This document shows, piece by piece, positions 25,180-36,374 of a DNA stretch of 64,000 nucleotides. The DNA comes from Margaritifera margaritifera. Its lineage: Eukaryota > Mollusca > Bivalvia > Unionida > Margaritiferidae. The notes beneath the pieces were generated by a model. The model did no database searches. It was given only the letters and a program-made list of their open reading frames with translations, and was not told the DNA's origin. Location: positions 2,611,001 through 2,675,000 of the forward strand of contig JAQPZY010001536.1 of NCBI GenBank assembly GCA_029931535.1, given 5' to 3'. Every line of letters begins with the position of its first letter. Positions within the stretch are counted from its first letter, which is position 1. The translations under genes and the position numbers were made by a program.

Positions 25180-27600
25180 CAGTCAATTAGTATTCCCCTT
25201 GCAAATTCATTACACACCGCCAGAAACAAGAAATCGAGTGTCTACATGTGCCTCATTATTTAATGGTACAAAAAAGTTCATCAATAGAAAAAGTAATAGT
25301 TTTGTTTTCTCTGAAATGTTTCTAGACATTAGACTATTTGGACCATACTACTTTGACTAAAAACTCTTTCCAAGATCATTTCAGAGTTAAATCTCACAGG
25401 GTTCGCGCTCGCTACAGTCCATTTGTTTGAATCACTATTACAAAAGCAAAATATTTATATTTCCACATTAATGAAACGTCAGTAAATAGAAGTCCGAATA
25501 AGACAATTTAAATATAATGGTTTGCATAATGTACAATACTTGGTGATCCATAATTTATGATAAATCAGTTCATCTGTAACAGAACTCCCCATTTCACTAA
25601 TATTATTTTTCCTGCAACGAAATGACTATGGTAAAAACAACAATAATTAGAAACGACCCATGCACTCTTTATTAATCACCCAAAACATATAATTCCATAG
25701 CAATATAATGAAGTATGAACAATGTATCTGAATCGGGATACTTTTTTAAATTAAGAACGGGATACTTTTTAAAATTAAGAAACCATTTATTTTATGGAGA
25801 AAGGAGTAAACGTCATCAACTAGTGATATGTATCTTTACGAAGAACGATGTTGAGAATAAAAGTCAGTCTTGTTGTATATGAATATCTAAGCCATCACTC
25901 AGTAATTGATTTCTTGCAACCCTTTCCTACGATCTATCAGGAAGTATTTTGCTACACTGCATTACACGGAATTAAGTTGTGCGTTTGTTCTGAGTAGAAC
26001 ACACGCCTTCTGTATCGATGTCGAGTCCTTTTTTCAGCTTTCTAAGTTGGGCGGAAATCTCATTACCTGATTTCATGTTACTCCTGATTTGTAAGGCCAT
26101 TGCTGGACTACCATGAACAAGGGTTATTCAGTCTTCATCATTAGCGCTTTCTGAATTTTGATTTATGAAGGCAAGGAGATGCTGAAAATCATGGTCATGA
26201 CTGGGCCATACCTAATCAAGTACTTGATATATTAGATTGACCATTTTCAAACCAAAGGAGTTTATTAAGTGGTGTATATAAACCTTAATGTCTCTTTCTT
26301 CCTAATGGGTGAATAACTAATTTTGCATACCTTAGCCGTCTTGTTTCGTACTCTGATTTCCGTCGTCAGTTAGGTCTAACATTGGGCAAAATTATGCTCT
26401 AGGCATAATATATTTTGGAAACGGAATAACCTTCGTATGATAACTCTGTCGAGTTATGGTTGACTTTATCGTGCAAAACAATACTAAAAGGAAAGGCAAA
26501 ATTGGATTCTGAACATGATAGGTCAGAACGTTCCATTATCCCGTCTTCTTTTACAACCATTAACAAGCAAAAATTATCATTGTTATATATATTCATTTGG
26601 AAAATATTGTATTGTCCCATAATGAGTTCCCAAAGACTCAAAGCAGAACATCGCTGTTCACGCATATTGCATAAGAAATGTATTCATTTCGTGTTTTGTC
26701 ACTCTTAATTTGTCTTCTTTCTTGTTACTACAGTCCATTTTGTCACGAACAGCTATTACGCTCTTTCCTTCCTTGGGATGTACATTACCTATATTGAAGC
26801 ATGTCATCGTTAATAATAATTTCTCCATGAATATCTGACATTTAAACATTTTTTTATTTAAATCCATTTTGACAGATATTAGAAAAGAATAACAAAAAAC
26901 GTAATATACAATCAAAAGCCTTGTTTTTCAAGTTTCATTAAATGAAGAAACCTAAATTAGAGTTACATGCTTTTGAAGTAGATTTCAAAGGCCCAGCATA
27001 ATCTTCAAATAATAAGAACTTTTTCCCAACACTTGTCAAATATGTGATGTCTTTTGATAAGTATCTCTATACTTATTTCGCAGTATGCTTAATCACAGAC
27101 ATCATTAATTTATCACAAAAGAGAGAAAATCGTATTCGAAATTAGATGCAATAAATGATATCACAAACGTAATGATCAGTTGATAATTATATGATAAGGA
27201 TACAAATACCACTTATCAACATAAAATACAGACATAGACACTAAATTAACACAATACGCGTGGGTTAAATCTTTCTGTTCTATAATCAACTATCGAGCAA
27301 ACTTTTATGATACAAAGAATGATTTAAAAAAAGAAGAACTGGTTGTATAGATGATCAATCTTTTTGGAGAAAATGACATATAACGGTATATAGTCTCTGG
27401 TGAATTATCAATATATACGCGTTGTTGTTTGTTTACCCCTATTATATAGCAACAAAGGAAATTATTCTAATCCATAATGTTCTATAATTAATATATATAA
27501 ATAAGAATATATAATATTATCATACAGGTAGTTATAATAAGAAAATATTATTTATTCCTGATTTAAAAATTCTGCTTATGTTAACAAGCATTCTCCCGTA
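25180..27600. other. No gene supported
   Basis: AT-rich DNA. Two overlapping minus-strand ORFs of 85 and 88 codons (26,658-26,915 and 26,399-26,665) have no recognisable motif and are within what chance allows in such sequence. Confidence 0.4.
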
Positions 27601-27621
27601 GGATCCAGGGATATCACTTTC

Positions 27622-27722
<101 letters not shown>

Positions 27723-28103
27723 TCAAATCATATGTCGAATAACAGTCCTTTCAAGTGCATTGGATCCAGCAAGAGATCGCGTGTGTCAGGGATTGATTAA
27801 GATAAATCCAAAAGACTGACCACGAACAGTGCAAAACTAGTTTTTAACTAGCCTAAGGGCTTTGGACTCTCCTTGAGTCTTTTTCAAAGGCAATCACGAA
27901 ACAGAGACAAAACAAATAATACACACAAAAAAGCGTTGAAAATTACAAAAGTTTACCTAACTATTTCTACGGGAATTACAGCTTGAAAATGTTTGATGTG
28001 TCATCAAGTTGGCTGATCAGCAGCAGTTGAGTTGAAGCCAACTAGACGACACATTAAAGCAAATTTTAGAATCATACTAACAATTGTAACAAGACATTAC
28101 ATC

Positions 28104-28106
<3 letters not shown>

Positions 28107-28158
<52 letters not shown>
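28107..28158. repeat. (TA)n microsatellite
   Basis: About 26 uninterrupted TA units. Confidence 0.95.
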
Positions 28159-28161
<3 letters not shown>

Positions 28162-28494
28162 AAAGTAGTTTTATCAGTTTGATATTATGTCTAAATTAGA
28201 AATGCATCGCAATTTGAAGCGTAATTGAAAGCTACGATAACAATGCGTTAAGTTAAATATCTGTAAGAGATACTGTGTTAGGCATTATCACTGGCAGCTT
28301 GCTGGGTTTTTTAAAGTAATCGTTTCAATCAGAAGCGTATTCCAGCATAGAAGCACACCTAACTGCTGAGAGAGTTCACTTTGACGAAAGTATGAGATCT
28401 GTGTTTTGTCTTGTACTGTATGGCGTGTGGGTTATTCTAAAAGATATTGCATATGTATCTGCATGTAGCATACTCTAACCTCATAGGCTAAAGC

Positions 28495-28660
<166 letters not shown>

Positions 28661-29543
28661 AGACATACAGACAGAGACAGAGAGACAATGTAGTCATGTT
28701 ACTAAAAGTTATACATCCCGGTTGCATTTCAACTTATTGATTTGCAACAAAATAAAAAATCAATTAAAAGACACGAAAACTATTTTAATGAAATCTCAAC
28801 TTAAATGAGACAGTATTGGCGTAACATGCTAATAATTGGTTGTAAAGCCGGGGCAAGTGAGCATATTGCCCTCTCTAGATCTGTGATGAAATGTTAACAC
28901 GAATACATTTGATTGATAATTAGCAAAAACAAGCGTTATTATACCGAATTATTTATTGTTTAATGACATTTGTTTCAATTATAGTTGTTTCTTCTGGATT
29001 GTAAAGAGACCTGGGTAACATCTGTAAAACGTCATTAAGCTGCTTATTCATATTGGAGATCAACAAGGAATCGGATTATATTGGCTGCCCAATTGCAAAG
29101 TATCTATGAAACTAAGAATCATTATGTTTTCCTGCAATTTCTATCATGTAGTCAAAAGAAGATCGTGCTTTGTCGGTATCATACATCCATTATTTTCCTG
29201 TTTGCTTTTCACTTGAACTGTTTCCATTAAGCTCATTCTCTTTGAGCAAGGTAGATCTAATAATCGACGTAAACAAAGCCCTCCTTTTTGTTTCATCATT
29301 TAATTGGCTACACGTGGCTTTGAAAGTAGTTATATGCTGTAAATTTACCCGTAGTTAGTTTGGGAATAAATCATTTAAATAGTAACGTGATTTCCATTCT
29401 AGGAGCAATGAAACTAATGAACATAAAAATAATAAAATAATGGATAATTTATTTAGGTTATCGTGTCTTTAACAGCTCCATTTAGAATGACGTCAGATTC
29501 ACTGCCATATATATATGAATACAAAATTGTCAAACAATCGAGT

Positions 29544-29749
29544 GGCCCCGGGTGGCCGAGTGGTCTAAGGCGCTCGCCTTTACTGATCACTGACATCTCA
29601 CCTCTGTCCGCGTGGGTTCGAGTCTTGGGCTCGGCCAAAGTGGGTATGTGAGAAAGCCTGCCAGTCGATGGTTCTTCCCGGGGTTTTTCCGGGTTCTTCC
29701 GTCACCAAAAATACTGGCCGCCATGTATATCCTATCATGTTAAACGCCA
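29544..29749 (+). mobile_element. tRNA-Leu-like SINE (copy 2)
   Basis: The head starts GGCCCCGGGTGGCCGAGTGG with A box at 29,553-29,563 and B box GGTTCGAGTC at 29,615-29,624. The body GTGAGAAAGCCTGCCAGT and the end TAAACGCCAC match copy 1 (13,826-14,064) with substitutions and a shorter middle and tail. It is close enough in sequence to belong to the same family, inserted in the opposite orientation. Confidence 0.88.
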
Positions 29750-29859
29750 CAAAATCAGGATCGACATATTCCATTTTAAAGGACACAAAGCTACGTAGGA
29801 CGATTACACAAACGAGAGGAGAACGAAACACAAAAACGTAATTACTTTAAGAAGCTGAA

Positions 29860-30224
29860 TGATGTCTGGTTGAGGATATTTACAAAAAACGATAAAAGAA
29901 TAAAAGGAATAAAAGGACCACATTTATAACGCGCTACTTGTTACGAGGCTTCCTACATTACTGCTCTCAAGGCGGAAAGTTCTTAGTTAGAACAAAGGAA
30001 TCAAATTAGTGACATAAACAAGTAGGTCAGTAATGATATATGTGAGCCATCTCTATGAAACCTCTTGTCAAAAACCTGTCCAACAAAAAATGTATCCCGG
30101 ATATAATATTTTGTTTTAACTGGCGATTACTTCAGATTAGTGAAAGTTTTGTTCTAAAGCAATATTACAAAGTTGTGCTGTGACTAATTAAGCAGTAGTG
30201 ATGTCTGGTTGAGGATATTTACAA
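29860..30224. repeat. Pair of 26-bp direct repeats
   Basis: The string starting TGATGTCTGGTTGAGGATAT occurs at 29,860-29,885 and 30,199-30,224 without a mismatch, 313 bases apart. The sequence between them is AT-rich and shows no ORF. Confidence 0.8.
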
Positions 30225-30559
30225 TGTAGTAAACAATGCTGGATATATGACGCTGATTAAAAGTAAAGTTCAATAAATGTAAATATATCGAAATGTGAAA
30301 AAAGTATGAAGATAAGGCTTTCAAAAAGAGAAAACAAACCCTAAATATTAAGTACTAAATGATCAAAGTTAAACTTAGACTAAAATAAAATTATATGCAT
30401 TTTTATTTTTACAGCAGAAGAAAATTTTAGTCCTGAAAAATGGAAACTGGGGTCATGGGTTTGATAAATCAAAATTAATAGCACTAAAATATGATTTTGG
30501 TAGCTTTTGTATGAAGTGCTTGTTATTTATGCACGGGAATTAAACCGTTTGGATTCATC

Positions 30560-31225
30560 TTTATTTAAGCCGCTGTGTTAGAGTGTTCAGTTGGCGAATC
30601 CAATAGGTTTCTTTCAATTTCCTATTTTCTGTTTCTTTGTGAGTTGTAAGCGACTCCATTTCAAGACTACGTGATTGAAGGTGGGGCCGGAGGAAGAGAA
30701 ATGTTCTTTTCTTAGTTTGTCAATCTGATCCCTGGAGATTCATTCCAATATTTAGTTTGTTCGTATCTTCAACATACTGTACGCTGCACACTTTGAATGT
30801 AATGAAGTAGATAACATTTTCTGTGTTGCATGTTGTAGTCTGGGTCCGATTGTTTCATTTTTTGCCTGTTACTGTATTTGAAAATGTGTTTGTTTCTTTC
30901 ATGAGCTCCATAAGGCGTTGATTACCCACTGATGTTTGATTTGAAAGCGGTTTTAACTTTGCCATGACTAGAATGTCCCCCAAATATTTGAGGTCTTTGG
31001 AATGAAACAACTGATTTATGTGGAACGATCGTTTTAAGCGGTTCACGTGATTCAGTGTTGGCCAGCTCTTTTGAATGATGCGACTAACCTGGGGGTTGTC
31101 TAGGTGGAACGTTAGGTCGAAGGGTCCTCGTTCCACTTTTCCTTTTCCCTTATGATTTAGTAGGTCAGCGCGGTTTGTTTGGTTGATTCTTCTGTATCGC
31201 TTCCACTATTATCTTATTGTTGTAG
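30560..31225 (-). pseudogene. Penelope-like retroelement fragment: RT C-terminus and GIY-YIG endonuclease
   Basis: On the minus strand, 31,136-30,855 and the in-frame sequence just upstream encode the segment after the reverse transcriptase core: INQTNRADLLNHK, then RGPFDLTFHLDNPQVSRIIQ, SWPTLNHVNRL and LKYLGDILVMAKL. This matches the typical Penelope pattern of P-x-x-LT-x-x-P, I-I-x-x-x-W-x-x-L and K-x-L-x-D-x-LV-x-A-x-L. After a stop comes NVIYFITFKVC with QYVEDT (near 30,775-30,821) and later YWIRQLNTL (30,580-30,607), matching the GIY-YIG endonuclease domain. The second tyrosine-glycine motif is altered and stops and frameshifts interrupt it, so it is inactive. The upstream RT core is missing; a TA tract lies there (31,250). 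Penelope-like elements copy RNA into DNA and often insert near simple repeats. Confidence 0.78.
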
Positions 31226-31248
31226 ACCCTCGTTTTCAGATCTTGGGT

Positions 31249-31249
<1 letters not shown>

Positions 31250-31329
<80 letters not shown>

Positions 31330-31357
31330 GTGTGTGTGTGTGCGTGTGTGTGTGTGT
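31250..31357. repeat. (TA)n(TG)n compound microsatellite
   Basis: About 38 TA units followed by CTG and about 14 TG units with one GC interruption. Confidence 0.97.
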
Positions 31358-31624
31358 AAAAAATACAGATGTATTGCACGATATTTTATTACGATCTCAG
31401 CAATTACTCGCGACTAATATTATCAAGACTAACTGACAAATTCAAAAATTGAACCCTCTTTAATCGATGTTTCACATAATTAGAAACCAGCTTATTGAGA
31501 AAAGAACTTTTGGGGTAAGGCTTAAATCGAAACTTCAAATGATCTCTAACCAAAGTTGGGACATCCTAGAAGGACTTTGTCAAAGACTGAAGACGGACAT
31601 ATATTAAGATACCAACGTTTAGAC

Positions 31625-31990
31625 ATGGCGGTTTTCAATCTAAATCACCTTCGATCGATGGTCCGTTTTCGTTATACTGTAAGGTGAAGAGTGTCTGCTG
31701 ATCGTACAGTTGAGTGCTGTCTCTGACTGACAACCATGTTATCAAAGACATATGACTTCCTAAGCAACAGTTGCGATGCTTCTCCCCTTACGGATCCAAT
31801 GGTAATATGATACCAAGTAGGCGAATGAAATATCGACCTTGTTCACTTCGAGCTGACTTTAACCGCGACATCAATTCATCACTGCTTTCAATACGATGTG
31901 GCTTGCAGAACCTTTACACCCTTCATTGACTTTTGAAAAATATTTTTCTTTAAGTACTCGTATCATGCATTGCTTTGACTTTATATTACA
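31625..31990 (+). repeat. Dispersed repeat module R1, copy 2
   Basis: It shares GTCTGCTGATCG, CTCTGACTGACAACC, ATGACTTCCTAAGCAACA, CTTACGGATCCAATGG and ATTGACTTTTGAAAAATA with copies 1 and 3 in the same order. The LINE begins about 380 bases downstream, and the R2 copy at 36,220 lies beyond it. Confidence 0.62.
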
Positions 31991-32319
31991 TTCACATATT
32001 TAAATATAAATCGTGAACCCATGGGATCTGGATAGCATCATATATGAAAAAGGATTGGATATTTAATGTTTCATATATATCTTCTATGACGCCATTCAGA
32101 GTTTTTTCATGTGTATGACGAATGATAAAGTTGACTTGAAACAATGTTTGGTTTTATTAAAATTGATTTATGTTTTACAAATACTTGAATTAGGCCACTA
32201 CATATCACAGCGCTTCTAAGTTTTTCTGTAAGAACCATATCCTGACACAGGGACCAATGTTGCAACACTGTAAATATGTATTTGTCCCTTCATATTCAGT
32301 TAGTGTGTATATGATTATA

Positions 32320-32321
<2 letters not shown>

Positions 32322-32367
<46 letters not shown>
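32322..32367. repeat. (TG)n microsatellite
   Basis: About 23 TG units directly abutting the first recognisable LINE coding sequence. Confidence 0.97.
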
Positions 32368-32368
<1 letters not shown>

Positions 32369-33505
32369 GCGGCGCAACGTCAAGGATACTTCTATGATTA
32401 ATGTAAAGTATCGTTTAAGGCGGAACAAAGCTAAATCCCTCATTGCTAAACATAACCGCTTCTTTTTCAAAGAAGCCATTGCCTCAAACTCTGATAACAG
32501 AGCCATCTGGAATCACCTGCTAGAAGTAACTTCTATGAAACCAGTACTTCTAATTTCATGTGAAATTAAAGTTAATGGCACTTATCATGATATTGCAAAC
32601 CAAATGAACCTCTTTTTTACTAATATTACCCAAACCTTTGATAGGTCACATTTTACAGAGCCTAACATAGATAAACTTACTGCCTTAGTAAATGATAGGA
32701 TACTCGATCATGTTAGTTTCAATATCCCTCTAATTACATTAACTGATGCTATTAAGATTATCGCTAAAAATACATACTAAGAAATCGGCGGGTCTAGATG
32801 GAATTCACCCCAAAAATTCTGAAAAGTTATGCTCTGAAAGAAATAATTAACTGTAGTATACCTTTCGGTAAATTTCCAGAGTTATTGGAATTAGCCAAGA
32901 TATTTGCAATTCTTAAGGGAAATTGAAAGAATGCCCCATATAACTATTGACTCATATCTATTCTATCTGTACTTTCAGAAATTATTGAAAAACGCCATCA
33001 AGCATCTTTTCGGATATCTTAACAAGAAACAGCATCTCCATAAATCGCAATCAGCTTTCCGACAAAAACATTCATGTCAAACTGCCTTGATGAAATTTAT
33101 AGGCCAGTGGTATTAACGATTGAATCCGGCGAACTTACTGACACAATCTTCGTTGATTTAAAAAAAATCGATTTCAAATTCAGTTTATTGATTCACATCA
33201 TATCTCACTAACAGATTATATGTTGTTTCTACGGGCAAATATACTTCTGATTTGAGTCATATTTTAAGTGATGTTCCTCAAGGATCTATGTTAAGGCCTC
33301 TTCTTTTTCTACTGTTTATCAATAACTTAGCTTTGTATCCAGGTATCCAGTGCACTCTAACACACTAATCTTTTCGTTGACAATTCTACACTGCATACAT
33401 ATGGTAAATCACTAAATTCCATTGAAAACAAACTTCAAATCAACCTCAACAATTTATCAGTTTGGTGTCAATAAAACTGAATGAATATCAATGCATCTAA
33501 AACGA

Positions 33506-33508
<3 letters not shown>

Positions 33509-33588
<80 letters not shown>
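33509..33588. repeat. (TA)n microsatellite inside the LINE
   Basis: About 40 TA units between the RT palm block ending KTKH and the thumb block beginning near [10 protein letters not shown]. The coding sequence normally between them is missing. Confidence 0.97.
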
Positions 33589-33590
<2 letters not shown>

Positions 33591-34184
33591 TACCACTGAC
33601 AGTCTACAACTTTGCCATATGGGGAAACACATCAAATTATAATCTATCCAGAATTGATAAATTCCAGAAAAAGGCCACGCCATTTATTCTGAAACTTCCT
33701 ATTTCGACCCCATTTAATGTTTTGTATGCACGTCTGCAATGTCTACCAATACAACAACGTATTCTTTATTATAAAGTAATCATGGTATATAAATTACTCA
33801 ACAATGCTTCTTCATATTATATCTCTAACCTAATTGAATTATGATCATTAAACAATGAGCGTAATCTCAGATCTACCACTAATAACGATCTCCAGATTCC
33901 GGGGTCGAGAACCAACCATTTCAAAGTTCTTTTATTGTATACCTCATTTACAAAATTCTTTCTTGAGCAGCTGGAATGATATATTAAAGCCTTCGAGTAC
34001 GGAATTTTATCATTGCATTCAGAAATAATCTATGTAAGTTTTATTCTGACTTGCTGAAATGTGTATACCTGTGTGTAGTATATATTCATATATGTACCTG
34101 TTGACTACTTTTAAAAATGAGTGAGTGCGAATGCGAGTATACCTAGGTTTGTGTAAAAGAATTTAATAACATAACCTGATAATA

Positions 34185-35290
34185 CAGGGTTCGAAATTAG
34201 GATTTTTTTTTCCCACTAACTCGCAGGATCACCATAAATTTTTTTTTACTGATTATGCCTAAATTTCACTGATCCTACTAAAATCAAACAGAAGCCAGTT
34301 TAGTTTCTAATTCAACATTTATTATTTATTAGCATCAACTCAAAGCAATAACAATTGTATTTCACCAACAAGTTAAAGTTCATGTTCAAGCTTGTTCAAT
34401 ACGCTCTCGTTCAAATATGCCACAATTTGCTCTGCTTCTGAGGAACCAACTTTCTGTTTTGATTTCACATATTCCTCTTCCGTTATGTGTAGGGAGCTTG
34501 CATTGTGTAATTCCGGGGATGATTTATGAAAGTTTTTTACGCCCATCAACGAATTAAGTGCCCAGCGCACTTTCGGATTTCTCTGAAGACTCAGTGCAGA
34601 AAGAGCACAACATCACAGTCTATCCTGTGTTGTACTTAAGCCATTTGTATTCATTTGCGCAGCATTTCTGGTACTTTCGTAGTCTCTTCCCTTCATCATA
34701 TTTGCGATCAAGCTCTCTCTTGTCATTATTTAATTTCAGCCGTTTCGGTGGCTGCTGCGCACCTTGCAAATGCTTCCACATGTTTACAATTGTCACCGCA
34801 CAATATATTTAATGTTTATCAAACACATTGTTCGTTATAATTCTGGATTATTCGTTGAGTTGCCGAACGCGACCTTTCAGATTGATCAACACTAGCCCAT
34901 GACCATAAACACTTTTTTACCATCAGTAATGAGATCAGTGCTTTGGAGCAGTACATCATGCTAGTTACACGTGCGCGAAGACTGTTTTGACAATAATCAC
35001 ACTAATTTACTTGATAAGTGAATGAGTGGTTTAAAACCTGTCTATCTGCGCTGCGAGCATTTATTGTACCTTGTCAGTTGCAAGATACTGGTAAGTACCC
35101 AGTTGATACAATAAACAGATCAATTAACCATTAAAGGTATTGCCGACTCACGACCACTTCTTAACTGTTATGATAGGTGACCGGCGGTAATTTTCACTGC
35201 CCCAACGGATTACTGTCTGATGGGTTTTACTGATCCGCCATCAAAATCGCTAACAGCAGCATTGCGAGTTAGTGTTAATATCGAGCCCTG
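34185..35290 (-). mobile_element. hAT transposon fossil, internally deleted, nested in the LINE
   Basis: The ends are inverted: CAGGGTTCGAAATTA (34,185-34,199) against TAATATCGAGCCCTG (35,276-35,290), with a further shared CACTAACTCGCA subterminal block. This is the hAT CAGGGTTCGA terminus. No 8-bp duplication survives (TGATAATA on the left, AAGTTGAT on the right). The sequence on both sides appears to be LINE 3' region, so the hAT element inserted after the LINE. Inside lies the remnant of the transposase N-terminal region described separately. Confidence 0.72.
34373..34800 (-). pseudogene. hAT transposase N-terminal (TTF/C2H2-type zinc finger) remnant
   Basis: Minus-strand frames give PPKRLKLNNDKRELDRKYDE, GKRLRKYQKCCANEYKWLKY, then after a stop MLCSFCTESSEKSESALGT, and in another frame MGVKNFHKSSPELHNASSLH with EEEYVKSKQKV. 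The order basic linker, RKYQ-x-W-L-x-Y, M-x-C-x-x-C and a later KxxxxxxLHxxSxxH block matches the DNA-binding head of ZNF862/KIAA1586-like hAT transposases. The catalytic and dimerisation regions are absent. One stop and one frameshift are present. Confidence 0.6.
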
Positions 35291-35419
35291 AAGTTGATAC
35301 TTTGAAGATCACGTGGGAGATAGATCCTTCACGACCCATTGTGTTATCTTTGTTAAATAAAGATTATTATTAATAGTATTGCTATTTCATCGTGCCCATT
35401 AACTGTATACATAGTTATA

Positions 35420-36010
35420 CGGTGGGAGAACTTCACAGGTTACAAGTTATGAGCCGGGAACAAATGCCTTACCTCGGGGGCATGACCCATGATCTGTATT
35501 GAATATATGTCTGATTTCGTCTCCTCGTGTTTCTAAAACCTGTTTATGACTATAGCCTATAAATCAAATAAATCAATGTCTGCACTGGATATATGTCTGA
35601 TTTGGTCCCATCATGTCATTCAAACATAAATATTTATAGGGTGGGAATCTTAACAGTATCCAAGTTATGACCCAAGAGTAAGTACCCTACCCTAGACGCA
35701 TGGCTCATGGTCTATATTATTTGATATATGTCGGATTTCCTTCCCTCATATCCTCCAATCCTTTTTGTTGCTACAGGGTCGGAATCTCAACAGTTTCCAA
35801 GGTATGACCCAGATGCAAGTTGCATACCCCAGGAGCATGACCCAGGGTCTGTTTTGGATATTTGTCTCATTTCGTCTCCTCTTGTCCTTCAAATCTGAAC
35901 ATGTCCATAGGGTTGGGATCCTAACAGTAGTCAAATTATGACCCAAGAGCAAGTACCCTAACCCTGGTGCATGACCCATGGTTTGTATTGGAGTTATATA
36001 TGATTTCGTA
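35420..36010. repeat. About 135-bp tandem repeat, four diverged copies
   Basis: Anchor strings AAGTTATGACCC, AGCAAGTACCCTA, GCATGACCCATGG and ATATATGTCTGATTTCGTCT recur with a period near 135 bases (anchors near 35,661, 35,798 and 35,931), plus a more distant first copy at 35,443 with extra sequence. Copies differ at roughly one base in six. Not coding. Confidence 0.88.
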
Positions 36011-36022
36011 TGTTGTCTCCTT

Positions 36023-36025
<3 letters not shown>

Positions 36026-36056
<31 letters not shown>
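36026..36056. repeat. (CA)n microsatellite
   Basis: About 15 CA units. Confidence 0.95.
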
Positions 36057-36061
<5 letters not shown>

Positions 36062-36219
36062 AAATAGACCATAAAGCAAGATCAGACTAGCCTGGGTGTA
36101 CTGATGGATGGTATGTACACATATTGTATCGTGATTAATTTCTTGATGATCGAGAGGTGGATTGAACTTGACAAAAACATTTATATTATTGAAACACGTA
36201 TAACAATTACATCATATCA

Positions 36220-36370
36220 CATTAACGACTGATCGCGCTATACGATGCCACTTCCGTTGTCTCGTGTCCTCATTTGAAACTAGATCCTGGATATATTCAA
36301 TACGCACACCCAAAGGAAATGAAGTAGTGTTTACTATTAATTGAATCGTGATTATCTGAGACCGACGACA
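36220..36370 (+). repeat. Dispersed repeat module R2, copy 2 (weak)
   Basis: TCAATACGCAC, AAAGGAAATGAAGT and TGAATCGTGAT align with the copies at 16,620 and 58,945; the left part is more diverged. Confidence 0.38.
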
Positions 36371-36374
36371 ACAC

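Larger units (their letters stand above)
32369..35373 (+). pseudogene. CR1/Jockey-type LINE fossil, 5'-truncated reverse transcriptase
   Basis: The endonuclease is absent. The open part starts in the linker between endonuclease and RT (YRLRRNKAKSLIAKHN, IWNHLLEV). RT blocks follow in shifting frames: SAGLDGIHPKIL (32,785-32,817), QSAFRQKHSCQTAL (33,048-33,090), a VDLKK block near 33,150, VPQGSMLRPLLFLLFINNLA (33,272-33,332) and FVDNSTL (33,373-33,393). FVDN stands where an active enzyme has (F/Y)ADD, so a catalytic aspartate is lost. A TA tract (33,509-33,588) replaces roughly 70 residues. The thumb region resumes with [20 protein letters not shown] to YISNLIEL (33,597-33,841), then LRSTTNNDLQIPGSRTNHF. 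The 3' region is split by an hAT fossil (34,185-35,290) and ends in AAATAAAGATTATTATTAAT (35,353-35,372). Many stops make it inactive. Confidence 0.85.

Noticed and set aside
26399..26915. Two minus-strand ORFs (85 and 88 codons) overlapping by 8 bases, like an operon
   Set aside because: No motif, no homology recognised, and ORFs of this length are expected by chance in a 64-kb AT-rich window of eukaryotic DNA.
29550..29625. Possible functional tRNA-Leu gene
   Set aside because: A and B boxes are present, but the anticodon arm and acceptor stem do not pair, and a second copy with the same body shows it is a SINE.
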